32,222 bases of DNA, from positions 3,376,143 to 3,408,364 of the forward strand of contig NZ_LIGI01000001.1 in assembly GCF_001273955.1 (NCBI RefSeq). Direction: 5' to 3'. Within the stretch, counting starts at the first letter, position 1. Every line of letters starts with the position of its first letter. Shown piece by piece: positions 1 through 7,758 of this stretch. The translations under genes were made by a program, and so were the position numbers. This DNA comes from Bacillus sp. FJAT-27245 (lineage in GTDB: Bacteria; Bacillota; Bacilli; Bacillales; Cytobacillaceae). Under the pieces are notes generated by a model. It searched no databases, was not told the DNA's origin, and saw only the letters and a program-made list of their open reading frames with translations.

Positions 1-6
1 GCTGCC

Positions 7-1038
7 ATGAGTATGAGTGCGCCAGCGGCTGTGAAAACATTGCTCGAGGTTAAGAACCTTAAACAATACTTTCCTATCAAGGGTGGCATTTTCGGGCGGA
101 CCGTCAACTATGTCAGGGCCGTCGATGACATTAGCTTCACTGTCCAGGAAGGCGAAACCGTCAGCATTGTCGGCGAATCCGGCTGCGGAAAGTCGACGAC
201 AGGCAGAGCCATCCTCCGCCTCGACAACCCCTATGCCGGTGAAGTAATCTTCAATGGCGAAGATTTGCTTTCATTGAGCAAGGAGGAGATGAGGAAAAAG
301 CGGCAGGACCTACAGATTATCTTCCAGGATCCTTACGCGTCGCTGAACCCTAGGCAAACGGTCAGCCAGATTTTGGAGGAGGCGCTCCAAATCCAAAATG
401 TTGTCCCGCCAAAGGAGCGGAGGCAGAAAATCGCCGACCTGCTGCAGACAGTCGGCATCGGCATGCATCAGATGGACCGCTATCCGCACGAGTTCAGCGG
501 CGGGCAACGGCAGCGGATCGGGATTGCCAGGGCATTGTCCGTCAATCCGAAACTTGTCATTTGCGATGAGGCTGTCTCGGCGCTCGACGTGTCGATCCAG
601 GCTCAAGTCCTGAATTTGTTAAAAGATTTGCAGCGAAAATTTCAGCTGACGTATTTATTCATTTCCCATGACCTTGGCGTTGTCCGCCATATCTCGGACC
701 GCATCATCGTCATGTATCTTGGGAAAATTGTTGAAATCGCCGATAAAAAGTCGCTGTTCGAAAACCCCCAGCACCCGTATACAATTGCCCTGCTGTCGGC
801 GATTCCAAGCACGAATCTCGAACAAAAGCGTGAACGAATCATCCTGAAAGGCGACGTCCCATCCCCGATCGACCCGCCGCAAGGATGCCGTTTCCATACA
901 CGGTGCCCGTTCGCATTCGACCGGTGCCGCACCGAAGAACCTAAGCTGTATAGCGTGGACGGCAAATCCCACAGCTCCGCCTGCCACCTCGTCGAAAACG
1001 GGCAGATTGACTTTGGGACGGTTCCGGCAAACTATTAA
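7..1038 (+). CDS. oppF: Oligopeptide/dipeptide ABC transporter ATP-binding protein (OppF/AppF/DppF type)
   Basis: This is the ATPase subunit that, with an OppD-type partner, powers peptide import through OppB/OppC-type permeases. Visible motifs are Walker [10 protein letters not shown] near residue 57, the ABC signature [14 protein letters not shown] near residue 165, Walker [13 protein letters not shown] and the switch histidine in FISHDLGVV. The C-terminus carries the oligopeptide-transporter tail with the cysteine cluster [11 protein letters not shown], seen in peptide importers of this family. At 343 aa it is slightly longer than typical OppF (about 310-330 aa) and appears complete. The start lies seven bases into the window with two nearby ATGs (7 and 13), so the exact start is uncertain. 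It is probably the last gene of an opp operon whose earlier genes lie to the left. No clear T-rich terminator follows; a repeat element does. The substrate, and the choice between opp, app and dpp, cannot be settled from this gene alone. Confidence 0.93.
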   Translation: MSMSAPAAVKTLLEVKNLKQYFPIKGGIFGRTVNYVRAVDDISFTVQEGETVSIVGESGCGKSTTGRAILRLDNPYAGEVIFNGEDLLSLSKEEMRKKRQDLQIIFQDPYASLNPRQTVSQILEEALQIQNVVPPKERRQKIADLLQTVGIGMHQMDRYPHEFSGGQRQRIGIARALSVNPKLVICDEAVSALDVSIQAQVLNLLKDLQRKFQLTYLFISHDLGVVRHISDRIIVMYLGKIVEIADKKSLFENPQHPYTIALLSAIPSTNLEQKRERIILKGDVPSPIDPPQGCRFHTRCPFAFDRCRTEEPKLYSVDGKSHSSACHLVENGQIDFGTVPANY

Positions 1039-1078
1039 TTTTGTTCTAGGGAGAAGTTAGGAAAACTAAGAATTGTAG

Positions 1079-1183
1079 TGCCAAGTACGCAATAGGGGAC
1101 GGCAAATGTCCTGATTGGTACCTCTTGGCGGTTGCCAGGCACCTGACTGGGATATTTAACGTCCCACTCTAGTGCCTGGCACT
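1079..1183. repeat. Two adjacent GGTGCC-type hairpin elements (one degenerate, one good)
   Basis: The right element (1131-1183, 53 bp) has outer arms GTTGCCAGGCACC and AGTGCCTGGCACT around an inner TGGGAT...GTCCCA pair. The left one (about 1079-1130) has diverged arms GCCAAGTAC...TCTTGGC around an inner GGGGAC...GTCC pair. The same architecture recurs near 6263, 12161 and 26649. It lies between oppF and the next gene on the plus strand and could fold as a long RNA hairpin. No gene is seen in 1039-1246. Confidence 0.75.
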
Positions 1184-1246
1184 TCTATTTTAAAAATAGG
1201 TTTTTCTGTTTTTGCTGCGAATATAGGGTGTGAAGGGGGAAGAGAA

Positions 1247-1720
1247 ATGGATAACAGCATCGAGATTAGGCGTGTGACGAAGGAGAATATTCGGGAGTGT
1301 GCGCGATTGGAGGTTGCGGAGGACCAGAAGCAGTTTGTTGCGAGGAATTTGGCGACGATCGCGTGGGCTTACGTCGACCTGGCATTTACTCCGTATGCGA
1401 TTTGCGCGGGCGATGCGGTCGTAGGTTTGGCGGCGGTTGAATATATTCCCGAAAACGAATCATACGACCGCCACTGGGTTCCGAGGTTCATGATTGGCGA
1501 GCAGTTCCAGGGCAAGGGCTACGGAAAGAAAGCGATGCTGAAAATCATCGAGATGATTTCCGAAAACCATCCCCAGTGCGAACGGGTCCGCCTGTCGGTC
1601 GTACCCGAAAACACGGCCGCCATCGAATTTTACAAAAAAATCGGCTTCGTTGAAACAGGAGAAAAACTAGAAGACGAAAACGTTATGGACTTCTTCCTAA
1701 AAGTCGGAACAAGCCAATAG
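1247..1720 (+). CDS. GNAT-family N-acetyltransferase, BltD/spermidine-acetyltransferase-like
   Basis: Predicted cytosolic acetyl-CoA-dependent N-acetyltransferase of 157 aa. The acetyl-CoA binding loop is visible as QFQGKGYGKKAM around residue 90, and the C-terminal GNAT signature as NTAAIEFYKKIGFVETGE. The general course of the sequence resembles Bacillus spermine/spermidine acetyltransferase BltD, but the acceptor substrate is inferred only from that resemblance. The ATG at 1247 was chosen because it follows a good ribosome binding site (GAAGGGGGAAGAGAA). An upstream in-frame start at 1172 would lie inside the repeat element and has no binding site. The gene stands alone, between the repeat element and a strong hairpin terminator. 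Aminoglycoside or other small-amine acetylation is an alternative. Confidence 0.85.
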   Translation: MDNSIEIRRVTKENIRECARLEVAEDQKQFVARNLATIAWAYVDLAFTPYAICAGDAVVGLAAVEYIPENESYDRHWVPRFMIGEQFQGKGYGKKAMLKIIEMISENHPQCERVRLSVVPENTAAIEFYKKIGFVETGEKLEDENVMDFFLKVGTSQ

Positions 1721-1762
1721 AAAAAGTGAAGCGGGGGACGGATCCTTCGCTTCACTTTTTTC
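1721..1762. terminator. Bidirectional terminator with a GGGGACGGA loop
   Basis: A perfect 12-bp inverted repeat, AAAAAGTGAAGC / GCTTCACTTTTT, encloses GGGGGACGGATCCTTC. A-tract and T-tract flanks let it work in both directions, between the plus-strand GNAT gene and the minus-strand phosphatase. A related hairpin is found near 3808-3847. Confidence 0.85.
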
Positions 1763-1871
1763 TAAGGCATGTTTTGGGTTCAAAAAAGTATGCAGGTCAT
1801 TTCTAATTCGCACAGCAATCGGAACTTTGTGGCCCCGTACTTATTTCGTTAACAATAGCATCCTTTAAAGC

Positions 1872-2465
1872 TTAATAAGCAATATAAGCATTTATATGTT
1901 TCGTACAGTTATATAAAGAACAATCCCATTTTTCTTCTGTGTAATTTAATATAGTTAGTGAAGTATTTTCAATATAAGTGGTTGGGAATCTTTCGGGTAA
2001 TAAATATTGTAATGTAAGTCCTATTAAAGCACCATGGCTTACCACTAAAATTCTTTTCCCGCTATAAATACGATTTATTTCTTCTATAAAATGAATTCCT
2101 CTTTTTGCGACATCCTCAAACCTTTCCATTCCGAGGTCTAATTCACGCCAGTTATCTCCCCATTTTTGAATCCTTTCTTCCTCAGTTGTTCCTTCAATTT
2201 TCCCACAGTTTATTTCCCGAATCCTCTCATCAACATGATCAACAGGCAAGTCTAGTTTACTCCCAATAATTTGGGCTGTTTCAACTGCTCTCGATAAATC
2301 GCTTGTAAAAAGCATATCCCATTTTTCTTCTTGTAATAACCTGTCTCCTACATCGGATGCTTGCTTCCTGCCAATTTTATTTAAAGGAATATCGGTTACT
2401 CCCTGTGCCTTACCCAAAGAGTTCCATTCAGTTATTCCGTGCCGTATTAATCCTATTGTAGTCAC
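1872..2465 (-). CDS. Histidine phosphatase family protein (phosphoglycerate-mutase-like)
   Basis: A member of the branch-1 histidine phosphatase superfamily (197 aa). The phosphorylated histidine lies in the N-terminal LIRHG motif, followed by T-E-W-N, and the second catalytic histidine is in VVSHGALIG near residue 145. The FTSDLSRAVETA motif typical of PGM-like phosphatases is present. The GTG at 2465 was chosen because AAAAGGG sits nine bases upstream. A TTG at 2474 would abut that binding site. The resulting start (VTTIGLIRHG) matches how relatives usually begin. Substrates vary widely in this family (sugar phosphates, phosphoglycerate, nucleotides), so none is assigned. The gene is more AT-rich than oppF and appears to be monocistronic, facing the terminator at 1721-1762. 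Confidence 0.9.
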   Translation of the reverse strand: MTTIGLIRHGITEWNSLGKAQGVTDIPLNKIGRKQASDVGDRLLQEEKWDMLFTSDLSRAVETAQIIGSKLDLPVDHVDERIREINCGKIEGTTEEERIQKWGDNWRELDLGMERFEDVAKRGIHFIEEINRIYSGKRILVVSHGALIGLTLQYLLPERFPTTYIENTSLTILNYTEEKWDCSLYNCTKHINAYIAY

Positions 2466-2630
2466 AATCTCCAACCCTTTTCATTATTTTTTCATCTAAT
2501 TTTCCAACAATCTTCCACGTTCCTGTAACTAGAAGTTCAATAAAAAAAGGCAGAAATACTCCTGGAGAATCCCACGCGTTAACGAAATACCCCAATGATT
2601 TTTTGCAACGGAAAGCAATATCTAAAAGTA

Positions 2631-2948
2631 TTAGAAAAACTCATAGATTCGTATCCCTTTGCCATAATAATAATTGCCCCTGTTATGTATATCACTACGG
2701 AATCTTAGATTTGTAATAAAGCAGGTACTGCAACCGTGGGATTCTGTATGCCAAGTATCAATGAAAACTTCAATGACTTCATAAGGTGATTTTTGTCGTG
2801 ATAAGGCGTGATTCATTATGCCTTCAAACACATTCAGATCGTATAGTGGGGAGAGAATCGTATAAGTATGTTCCCCTTCTTTTTCACAAACATAATCCCA
2901 TTGTTTTTCTAAATGATTTTGTTCATAACCACATTCTTTACATTTCAT
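2631..2948 (-). CDS. Small zinc-ribbon-like protein of unknown function
   Basis: A 105-aa protein with an N-terminal CKECGY pair (CxxC), a further cysteine in YVCEKEG and a CSTC pair near residue 80, so one or two metal sites are possible. No family is recognised with confidence. Its ATG at 2948 overlaps the last codons of the kinase gene in a different frame (ATGAAATGTAA), which implies translational coupling and co-expression with the kinase. A longer in-frame reading to 3011 would run through the kinase C-terminus and is unlikely. A role tied to the kinase is an inference from the overlap only. Confidence 0.6.
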   Translation of the reverse strand: MKCKECGYEQNHLEKQWDYVCEKEGEHTYTILSPLYDLNVFEGIMNHALSRQKSPYEVIEVFIDTWHTESHGCSTCFITNLRFRSDIHNRGNYYYGKGIRIYEFF

Positions 2949-3792
2949 TGTGCTTCCACGCCTCAAAAAACTCTTCAACAGTTGAGTATCGCTGATGGCG
3001 CGCCTTTTCAACCGCCTTCAGCGCAACATCGTAGAGACCCGGACTTGCTTCCCATTTTGAAAAAGACCGGTCGAGTTCTCCCCCAAGCAGCACGAAGGCC
3101 ACCGCCCCCATATTGAAAACATTCGTCCGGGCGTCAATCGCCGCTCCGAGGTCAAATTCCTCCGGCGACATGAAGCGGGATGAACCCCACAACCGGCCCA
3201 TCGAGTTGGTGAAGGGCTTCTTCTGATAAAAATCGATATCGCAGATCCGTGAGGAATTTGTTTTAAAATCGTACAGAATGCTTCCATCGTAAAAGTCAAT
3301 CGCCACAAAGCCCTTCTTTTCAACAAAGATATGGAACTCGAAAATGCAATCGAGAATCTCAAGCCGCTTCTCAACCGGAAGCTGCCTGAACCGGAAAAAT
3401 GGGGATTCGGGATCTGTATACTTTTTGGGTGGCGGAAACTCATCCGGCATATGCAGGCACTCGCCATCAAACCAGTCAAAAACGAGCGCATATCCTCCGC
3501 CCGCCGCAAAGTGATCCTCCAGCCTCACCAAATGCGGATGGCTCAATTCCTCATAAACAAGCGCCGCCTCCTTCAGCCGCGCCACTGCATCCTCCGGGGT
3601 ACCGGAATACCTCAACGTTTTCGCCCCGGCGAACTTTACGAGTTTTTTCTCGCCATCCCGTTCAATTCCGAATGCGATGTTTCCCGAATCCTGCCGGTCA
3701 AATACGCAAAACATCTTTCCGTAATCCCTAAGCCACCCAAAATCATGCTCCTCTACCAGCCCGTACTCAACGCCATCAATCACAAACCGCAA
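2938..3792 (-). CDS. Protein-kinase-fold protein with degenerate catalytic loop
   Basis: A 284-aa protein with the order of Hanks-type kinase motifs but altered key positions. The VAIK-like lysine is K53 (LVKFAG), a candidate helix-C glutamate is E75, and the HRD loop reads AID166FYDGSIL. There the usual K(+2) is Tyr and the Mg-binding Asn(+5) is Ser171. The DFG motif reads D185-I-D, followed by MSPEEF in place of APE. No membrane segment or sensor domain is present, unlike PrkC-type kinases. The TTG at 3792 has GGAGG seven bases upstream. It overlaps the zinc-ribbon gene downstream. It may be a weakly active or atypical kinase, a pseudokinase, or a small-molecule kinase; the sequence does not decide. 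Confidence 0.75.
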   Translation of the reverse strand: MRFVIDGVEYGLVEEHDFGWLRDYGKMFCVFDRQDSGNIAFGIERDGEKKLVKFAGAKTLRYSGTPEDAVARLKEAALVYEELSHPHLVRLEDHFAAGGGYALVFDWFDGECLHMPDEFPPPKKYTDPESPFFRFRQLPVEKRLEILDCIFEFHIFVEKKGFVAIDFYDGSILYDFKTNSSRICDIDFYQKKPFTNSMGRLWGSSRFMSPEEFDLGAAIDARTNVFNMGAVAFVLLGGELDRSFSKWEASPGLYDVALKAVEKARHQRYSTVEEFFEAWKHNEM

Positions 3793-3807
3793 CCTCTTCC
3801 CTCCTCA

Positions 3808-3847
3808 CGTGAAGCAGGGGACGGACCTTTTGCTTCATTTTTTTACC
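3808..3847. terminator. Second GAAGC...GGGGACGGA hairpin
   Basis: GTGAAGC and GCTTCAT arms surround AGGGGACGGACCTTTT, followed on the plus strand by a T-run. This closely matches the hairpin at 1721-1762. It lies just upstream of the kinase gene and downstream of the minus-strand GNAT gene's promoter side, so it does not terminate an obvious plus-strand gene. About 15 bases on, a looser AAGCAAGGGACATACCCGTT copy follows. Confidence 0.55.
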
Positions 3848-3940
3848 TGCATTTAAGCAAGGGACATACCCGTTGTTTCACTTTTCATATTTTGAAAAGT
3901 ACTCCATTTTAAAATGAGCTTTCACTATTAAACGTTTCCG

Positions 3941-4486
3941 TCAGCCGCCAAGCCTTCCCATGATAATCGTATTATAATAGTTTCCATCGGAGAGAAGTTT
4001 GTCGTTCCGTAGCACGCCCTCCACTTCAAATCCTGCCGCTTCGTATAGCTTAATCGCATTTTCATTCGTTTCGAGGACATTTAATGTCATTTTCCTGATT
4101 CCGTTCGTGTCTGCCCAAGCAATCGATTCGTTCAGCAGATTTTTCCCGATGCCAAATCCCCAAAACTCCTTTAATACACAAACACCGAATTCAACTTTAT
4201 GGGCCGAGCGTTTCAAAGCGTTTCCTTCGCATCTTGAAAATCCGGCAATCCTTCCATCTGTTTCGGCAACTAGAAACAGATTAGCCGGCCGCCCCGAATC
4301 ATCGTTGATGAGCTTCTTGAAGCCAGCTTCATCCATGTATGCCTCTCCTGGTTCCCTGTCCAGATTTTCCGTTTCGCCGTCAATCTTCACCCTCACTTCC
4401 GAAAGGCTTTTCGCATCCTTTTCCTCCGCCATCCTGACGCAATAATGCAAGCCTTTGACGGTGAATTCCTTCCGCTCCACCCTCAT
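3941..4486 (-). CDS. GNAT-family N-acetyltransferase, RimI/PhnO-like
   Basis: A 181-aa acetyltransferase. It has a typical GNAT core: the strand FSRCEGNAL, then EFGVCVLKEFWGFGIGKNLL as the acetyl-CoA pyrophosphate loop (GFGIGK) and ENAIKLYEAAGFEVEGVLRN as the C-terminal signature. This last motif is shared with protein- and small-molecule-acetylating members, and the YYNTIIMG ending is common in RimL/SpeG-like proteins. The ATG at 4486 follows GGAGGAGCT at good spacing. It stands alone on the minus strand between the kinase unit and the DUF4190 gene. The acceptor is unknown. Confidence 0.87.
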   Translation of the reverse strand: MRVERKEFTVKGLHYCVRMAEEKDAKSLSEVRVKIDGETENLDREPGEAYMDEAGFKKLINDDSGRPANLFLVAETDGRIAGFSRCEGNALKRSAHKVEFGVCVLKEFWGFGIGKNLLNESIAWADTNGIRKMTLNVLETNENAIKLYEAAGFEVEGVLRNDKLLSDGNYYNTIIMGRLGG

Positions 4487-4533
4487 CGCAGCTCCTCCCT
4501 ATAATCCGCCCACTTAACAATTTAGTTTCACGT

Positions 4534-4806
4534 TTACTCTAGCTGGAATGTCGATACGGAAAAATAGGTAACATAGCCCAGCACCATTAAAAGTTGAAGT
4601 ATAATTCCCACAATGCTGTATATGAACCCCGCAGTTGCCAAGCCTCGCCCATTTCCATTCGTTTTATTTATCTGTTTTACAGCAATTCTTGAAAAAACAA
4701 TACCAATAATGCCCAGGATTAATCCAATAAAAGGTATAAATAATGATAAAATACCGACAGTCAAAGAAATTACTGAATTATTGTTCGTTCGATTTCTTTC
4801 TGGCAT
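4534..4806 (-). CDS. DUF4190-type small membrane protein
   Basis: A 90-aa protein. After a polar, Asn-rich N-terminus it has two hydrophobic segments, one around ISLTVGILSLFIPFIGLI and one around GFIYSIVGIILQLL. The linker FSRIAVKQINKTNGNGRGLATAG is the arrangement found in DUF4190 proteins. The ATG at 4806 was chosen because GGGGGTAAGG lies just upstream; the longer reading to 4884 has an Arg/Ser-rich extension overlapping the previous gene. It starts about 17 bases after the stop of the GyrI-like gene, so the two are probably co-transcribed. Function is unknown. Confidence 0.75.
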   Translation of the reverse strand: MPERNRTNNNSVISLTVGILSLFIPFIGLILGIIGIVFSRIAVKQINKTNGNGRGLATAGFIYSIVGIILQLLMVLGYVTYFSVSTFQLE

Positions 4807-4825
4807 TTCCTTACCCCCTCTTGAT

Positions 4826-5293
4826 CTACTCCTTCGGCAAGACCGGAACCCAAAGTTCATGCTTTGGCTTTCTTTTTGTCCCATAATAGCATTCGATGCA
4901 GGGGAGATTGGCTAGTTCATATCCCGATGCCGGCAGCCACTCCGAGTAAAGGCGTTTCCAGGCGTCAGGAATATTCGGGAAAACGGCCCATGTGCCTGGC
5001 GGGATCACCAGCGACTCCATATGATCGGGGATGTTTCCGTCATAACGTACTCCCATGAAATAAGTAAATTCGTCAGCCTTAATTGCCGCTTCCTCCCCGC
5101 AAACCCCAAGCAGGCCTTCCAGCGTGCAATTTGGGTTCTCCCATGACAGATCAATCAGTTCCTGCATAAACCCTTCTTTTTTTGCAGCGCTCCAGAGCCC
5201 CGGAATCGTTTGAAACGCCCGGCTGGTCTTCACAGCCTGCCCCTTCCCAACAACCTTAACCTCAAAATCAATCGTTTCAATCCTAAACTCCAT
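4826..5293 (-). CDS. GyrI-like / AraC effector-binding-domain protein
   Basis: A free-standing small-molecule-binding domain of 155 aa resembling the C-terminal effector-binding domain of AraC-type regulators and GyrI (SbmC). Telling features are the N-terminal FEVKVVGKGQAVKTS strand, the central YFMGVRYDG strand, the IPPGTWAVFP motif and the conserved W near WLPASGYELANLPCIECY. No DNA-binding helix-turn-helix is fused to it. The ATG at 5293 has AAGGGG upstream at suitable spacing. It is first in a two-gene unit with the DUF4190 gene. Ligand binding or gyrase inhibition are the known roles of relatives; neither is shown here. Confidence 0.8.
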   Translation of the reverse strand: MEFRIETIDFEVKVVGKGQAVKTSRAFQTIPGLWSAAKKEGFMQELIDLSWENPNCTLEGLLGVCGEEAAIKADEFTYFMGVRYDGNIPDHMESLVIPPGTWAVFPNIPDAWKRLYSEWLPASGYELANLPCIECYYGTKRKPKHELWVPVLPKE

Positions 5294-5353
5294 CTCCCCA
5301 ACCCCTTTACTATCGAAAAGGAAAAAACCTATGACAGAACATAGTTTGTTCAA

Positions 5354-5545
5354 CTTGAGTGCTGGCGTCCGCGGTTTTTTCCTGTTACTTCCACTTTATA
5401 TGATTGTTAGGCGGGTTGCCTAGTGGGTTGGTGCTTTTTTTCTATAAAAGAAACCCATGCCGCTCTGTGCATGGGTTTTTGGAAGTTAGATTTATTTTCA
5501 TAGAAGCAGGGAGAGGTACCCTCTCGTTTCGGTCGCTTCTATAAG
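5354..5545. other. Gene-free stretch with two strong hairpins, possible small RNA
   Basis: No convincing protein gene lies in 5294-5694. AAACCCATGC / GCATGGGTTT (5451-5478) is a terminator-like stem with T-rich flanks on both sides. A second nested structure follows at about 5499-5542: outer AGAAGC / GCTTCT, inner GAGAGG / CCTCTC around TAC. A terminator without a gene to terminate hints at a small transcript on either strand; no promoter was confidently seen. Confidence 0.4.
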
Positions 5546-5694
5546 TTTATGACCATTAATTGGAGGTGTATGTATAATATGGTAACAGAATCAAATATTT
5601 CTCTTTAGGACGGAAAGCGTTGCATAATAGAATTCTAAACACGGTCAAAAAAAGCTTAGCGTGAGGACATAGTTGAATGTAAAGGGGGGGGAGA

Positions 5695-6228
5695 ATGTTT
5701 AACTTTATTATGTTTTCACTAATTTCAAGTGTACCACTTTGGATTTTATTGGGGATTCATAAGATTATTAAAAAATATTGGAAAAACATTCGCAAGGAAT
5801 ATTTCTTGTATCCGGGCCTCGTAATCGCTGTTAGTTTATCGATTTCCTATTTCTCCCTGGAGGCAGCCACGTTTTTAATACTAATTGCAGCACTTTTTGC
5901 AATAGTCCGGGGGATTTTAGCGGTAGTTTGGCGAAACCGCCCGGATAAAAACAAGCCGCTTATTGCCTCGCTCATCACATCTGTGATCTCAATCCTTTTC
6001 GTGATCAGCTTTTACTCTATCACGATGGCATCAAATCTATCTTTTTTGATCCTTTTGTTTCTATTGATGTTTGGGATTGTTACTTTTAAATGGCGGGATA
6101 AATACGTTAGTACAGGGAAAAAGGTGATGATTGCCATGGGAGCGACAACCTCAGTCCTTGCATTATTACTCGTTCTCTTGCCCCTGGCCGCAGCATTTTT
6201 CCTCTTGATTCTAATACTTGTCTTGTAA
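5695..6228 (+). CDS. Hypothetical multi-pass membrane protein
   Basis: A 177-aa, very hydrophobic protein with about five membrane-spanning stretches: FIMFSLISSVPLWILLG at the start, a second near YPGLVIAVSLSISYF, a third LILIAALFAIVRGIL, a fourth LIASLITSVISILFVISF, then LSFLILLFLLMFGIV and a C-terminal LALLLVLLPLAAAFFLLIL. Short basic loops lie between them. The ATG follows AAAGGGGGGGAG. No family was recognised. It is transcribed alone and ends just before a GGTGCC-type hairpin shared with the convergent operon. Confidence 0.7.
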   Translation: MFNFIMFSLISSVPLWILLGIHKIIKKYWKNIRKEYFLYPGLVIAVSLSISYFSLEAATFLILIAALFAIVRGILAVVWRNRPDKNKPLIASLITSVISILFVISFYSITMASNLSFLILLFLLMFGIVTFKWRDKYVSTGKKVMIAMGATTSVLALLLVLLPLAAAFFLLILILVL

Positions 6229-6262
6229 ATTATTTAAACGAGCAATTTTTCATACATAAAAA

Positions 6263-6315
6263 GGTGCCAGGCACCCCATTGGGACAGAAAACGTCCCACT
6301 TCGGGTCCTGGCACC
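6263..6315. repeat. GGTGCC-type 53-bp hairpin element, likely bidirectional terminator
   Basis: Outer arms GGTGCCAGGCACC and GGGTCCTGGCACC enclose TGGGAC...GTCCCA. It sits exactly between two convergent genes (stops at 6228 and 6333), where a bidirectional terminator is expected. The left flank is A/T rich. Confidence 0.8.
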
Positions 6316-6332
6316 TAATTATCCAACTAACT

Positions 6333-6818
6333 TTAGTGCCCTGATACCATTAGGCCGAATTGGGCGAGGAGGGCGCTGCCGATGTAGGTGCCGAGGAAGA
6401 CAAATACGGCAACAATCGCAACTTTCCAGGAGGTCTTCCTGAGGTCCATAAGTTGGTCGACCACGGATATTCCGGCAAAGGCCAGGATTGGTGTGGTGAT
6501 CGATAGGAAATCGACCGCACCGATTGCCTTGATGAACCAGTCGGAAATGGAGCAAAAGACAAGCGACGTAATCGCGACCCAGCCGAGGACCGGGAAGTCC
6601 TGCACTACTTTTATCGGAGCCTTTTTCATTAAATCGGAAATCAGGATGCCGATGAAGGAAAACAACCACAAAACGATCAATCCGTATAGGGTCATAACTG
6701 AAATCGGCGTTGATGCCGGGTTTTTAATAAGTTTAATTTGCTGGGTGAACAAAATCAGCCCAATGCTGAGCAATAAAATCAGTCCGAATTTTACATATTT
6801 ATTTAATCCAGCGGCCAT
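6333..6818 (-). CDS. Membrane protein, second half of DUF3100-type pair
   Basis: A 161-aa protein with about five hydrophobic spans, including FGLILLLSIGLILF near the start, VMTLYGLIVLWLFSFIGILI, a central WVAITSLVFCSISDWF, and VAIVAVFVFLGTYIGSALLA at the C-terminus. Its ATG overlaps the stop of the upstream membrane gene as TAATG, so the two are translationally coupled. The two products may form one transporter; their combined length (about 423 aa) fits a single typical permease split in two. It is the last gene of the M20-hydrolase cluster. Transport function is inferred. Confidence 0.75.
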   Translation of the reverse strand: MAAGLNKYVKFGLILLLSIGLILFTQQIKLIKNPASTPISVMTLYGLIVLWLFSFIGILISDLMKKAPIKVVQDFPVLGWVAITSLVFCSISDWFIKAIGAVDFLSITTPILAFAGISVVDQLMDLRKTSWKVAIVAVFVFLGTYIGSALLAQFGLMVSGH

Positions 6819-7606
6819 TATTTTTCACCCCTTACAAATAGACGGTACATGAAGCGTTGCAGCGGAACAGCCAGGAATACCATTGTAAATGTCCCGAGGA
6901 AGCTCGTTAAAAGCTGGCTTGCGGATGCGTAGGCCAAAATCGTGCTTTGCATGTCTGGCATCCGAGCGACCAGGCTCGAGGATGATGCTGTCATCATGCT
7001 AGCGGAGCCCATGCCTGAAGCAATCGCGAGTGCCTCGACACGGAAGCCAAGGTCAAGCAGAATTGGCGCCAGGATGCTGAAGAAAATCGCGCCAAACAGC
7101 GTGCCAATGATGTAGAGCGACAATACCCCTCGCCCTTCAGCTGAATCAAGTGTATATTTCTCCGTAATGTAAGCCAGTTCACCTTCACGGCCAAGCCCAA
7201 GCGTCGAACCGATCGCTTCACGCCTCAACCCAAGGAAAATTGCAACCGGAAGGCCGAACAGGACCGTTCCAAGGTTCCCAAGCTCCTGTATGATAAAAAT
7301 CCACCCAAGCTTAACAATTTCCTGCAAATGCGGCGCAACATCCGCCCCATACCTCGCCATCAACGGAAGCATGATGAAAATCAAATTCTTGCTTGAGAAC
7401 AGGACATTTTCTCGGCTATAAATCTTTTTAAAAATTCCTTTCCGGAATGCAGGTATCCCCAAAACCATAGTAATCAGGATGGCGAACACCAGCGGCAAAA
7501 GGCCGATCTTGATGGTTCCAATCGTAATAGCCTGGAATCCGATAAATTCAGCGGCAGTGATAACGAGCAGGACAAACACGAGCAAATAAAGTAATTTCGA
7601 TTTCAT
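6818..7606 (-). CDS. DUF3100-domain membrane protein, putative transporter subunit
   Basis: A 262-aa protein with about seven to eight membrane segments. A conserved-looking small-residue stretch, ASGMGSASMMTASSSSLVA near residue 210, precedes the last spans. It resembles the helix-breaking hairpins of elevator-type carriers, although homology to those carriers is not claimed. The overall course matches DUF3100 proteins as I know them. It follows the M20 hydrolase by about 150 bases and overlaps the next membrane gene by TAATG. The context suggests uptake of the amidohydrolase substrate. Confidence 0.8.
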   Translation of the reverse strand: MKSKLLYLLVFVLLVITAAEFIGFQAITIGTIKIGLLPLVFAILITMVLGIPAFRKGIFKKIYSRENVLFSSKNLIFIMLPLMARYGADVAPHLQEIVKLGWIFIIQELGNLGTVLFGLPVAIFLGLRREAIGSTLGLGREGELAYITEKYTLDSAEGRGVLSLYIIGTLFGAIFFSILAPILLDLGFRVEALAIASGMGSASMMTASSSSLVARMPDMQSTILAYASASQLLTSFLGTFTMVFLAVPLQRFMYRLFVRGEK

Positions 7607-7660
7607 AGTCAGCCTCTCTCTGTGGTGGATGTTTTTTGAAAAATGGGTGTTTCGTATGGC

Positions 7661-7747
7661 GGTGTCAATGTCTGACGCCGGGACGGGACGGCAGGGCAGG
7701 TGATTTTAGCGAGTTTCTGTTGGTATACCAAAAGACCACCCTGCCCC
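7661..7747. other. Structured spacer between the M20 gene and the DUF3100 gene
   Basis: It contains a short palindrome GGTGTCA...TGACGCC (7661-7679). A larger stem follows, GGGCAGGTG (7694-7702) with CACCCTGCCC (7737-7746), whose loop carries the perfect palindrome TTGGTATACCAA. No T-run follows on the minus strand, so it looks more like an RNA-processing or stability hairpin within the operon, or an operator, than a terminator. Confidence 0.45.
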
Positions 7748-7758
7748 TAACGTGGAAC

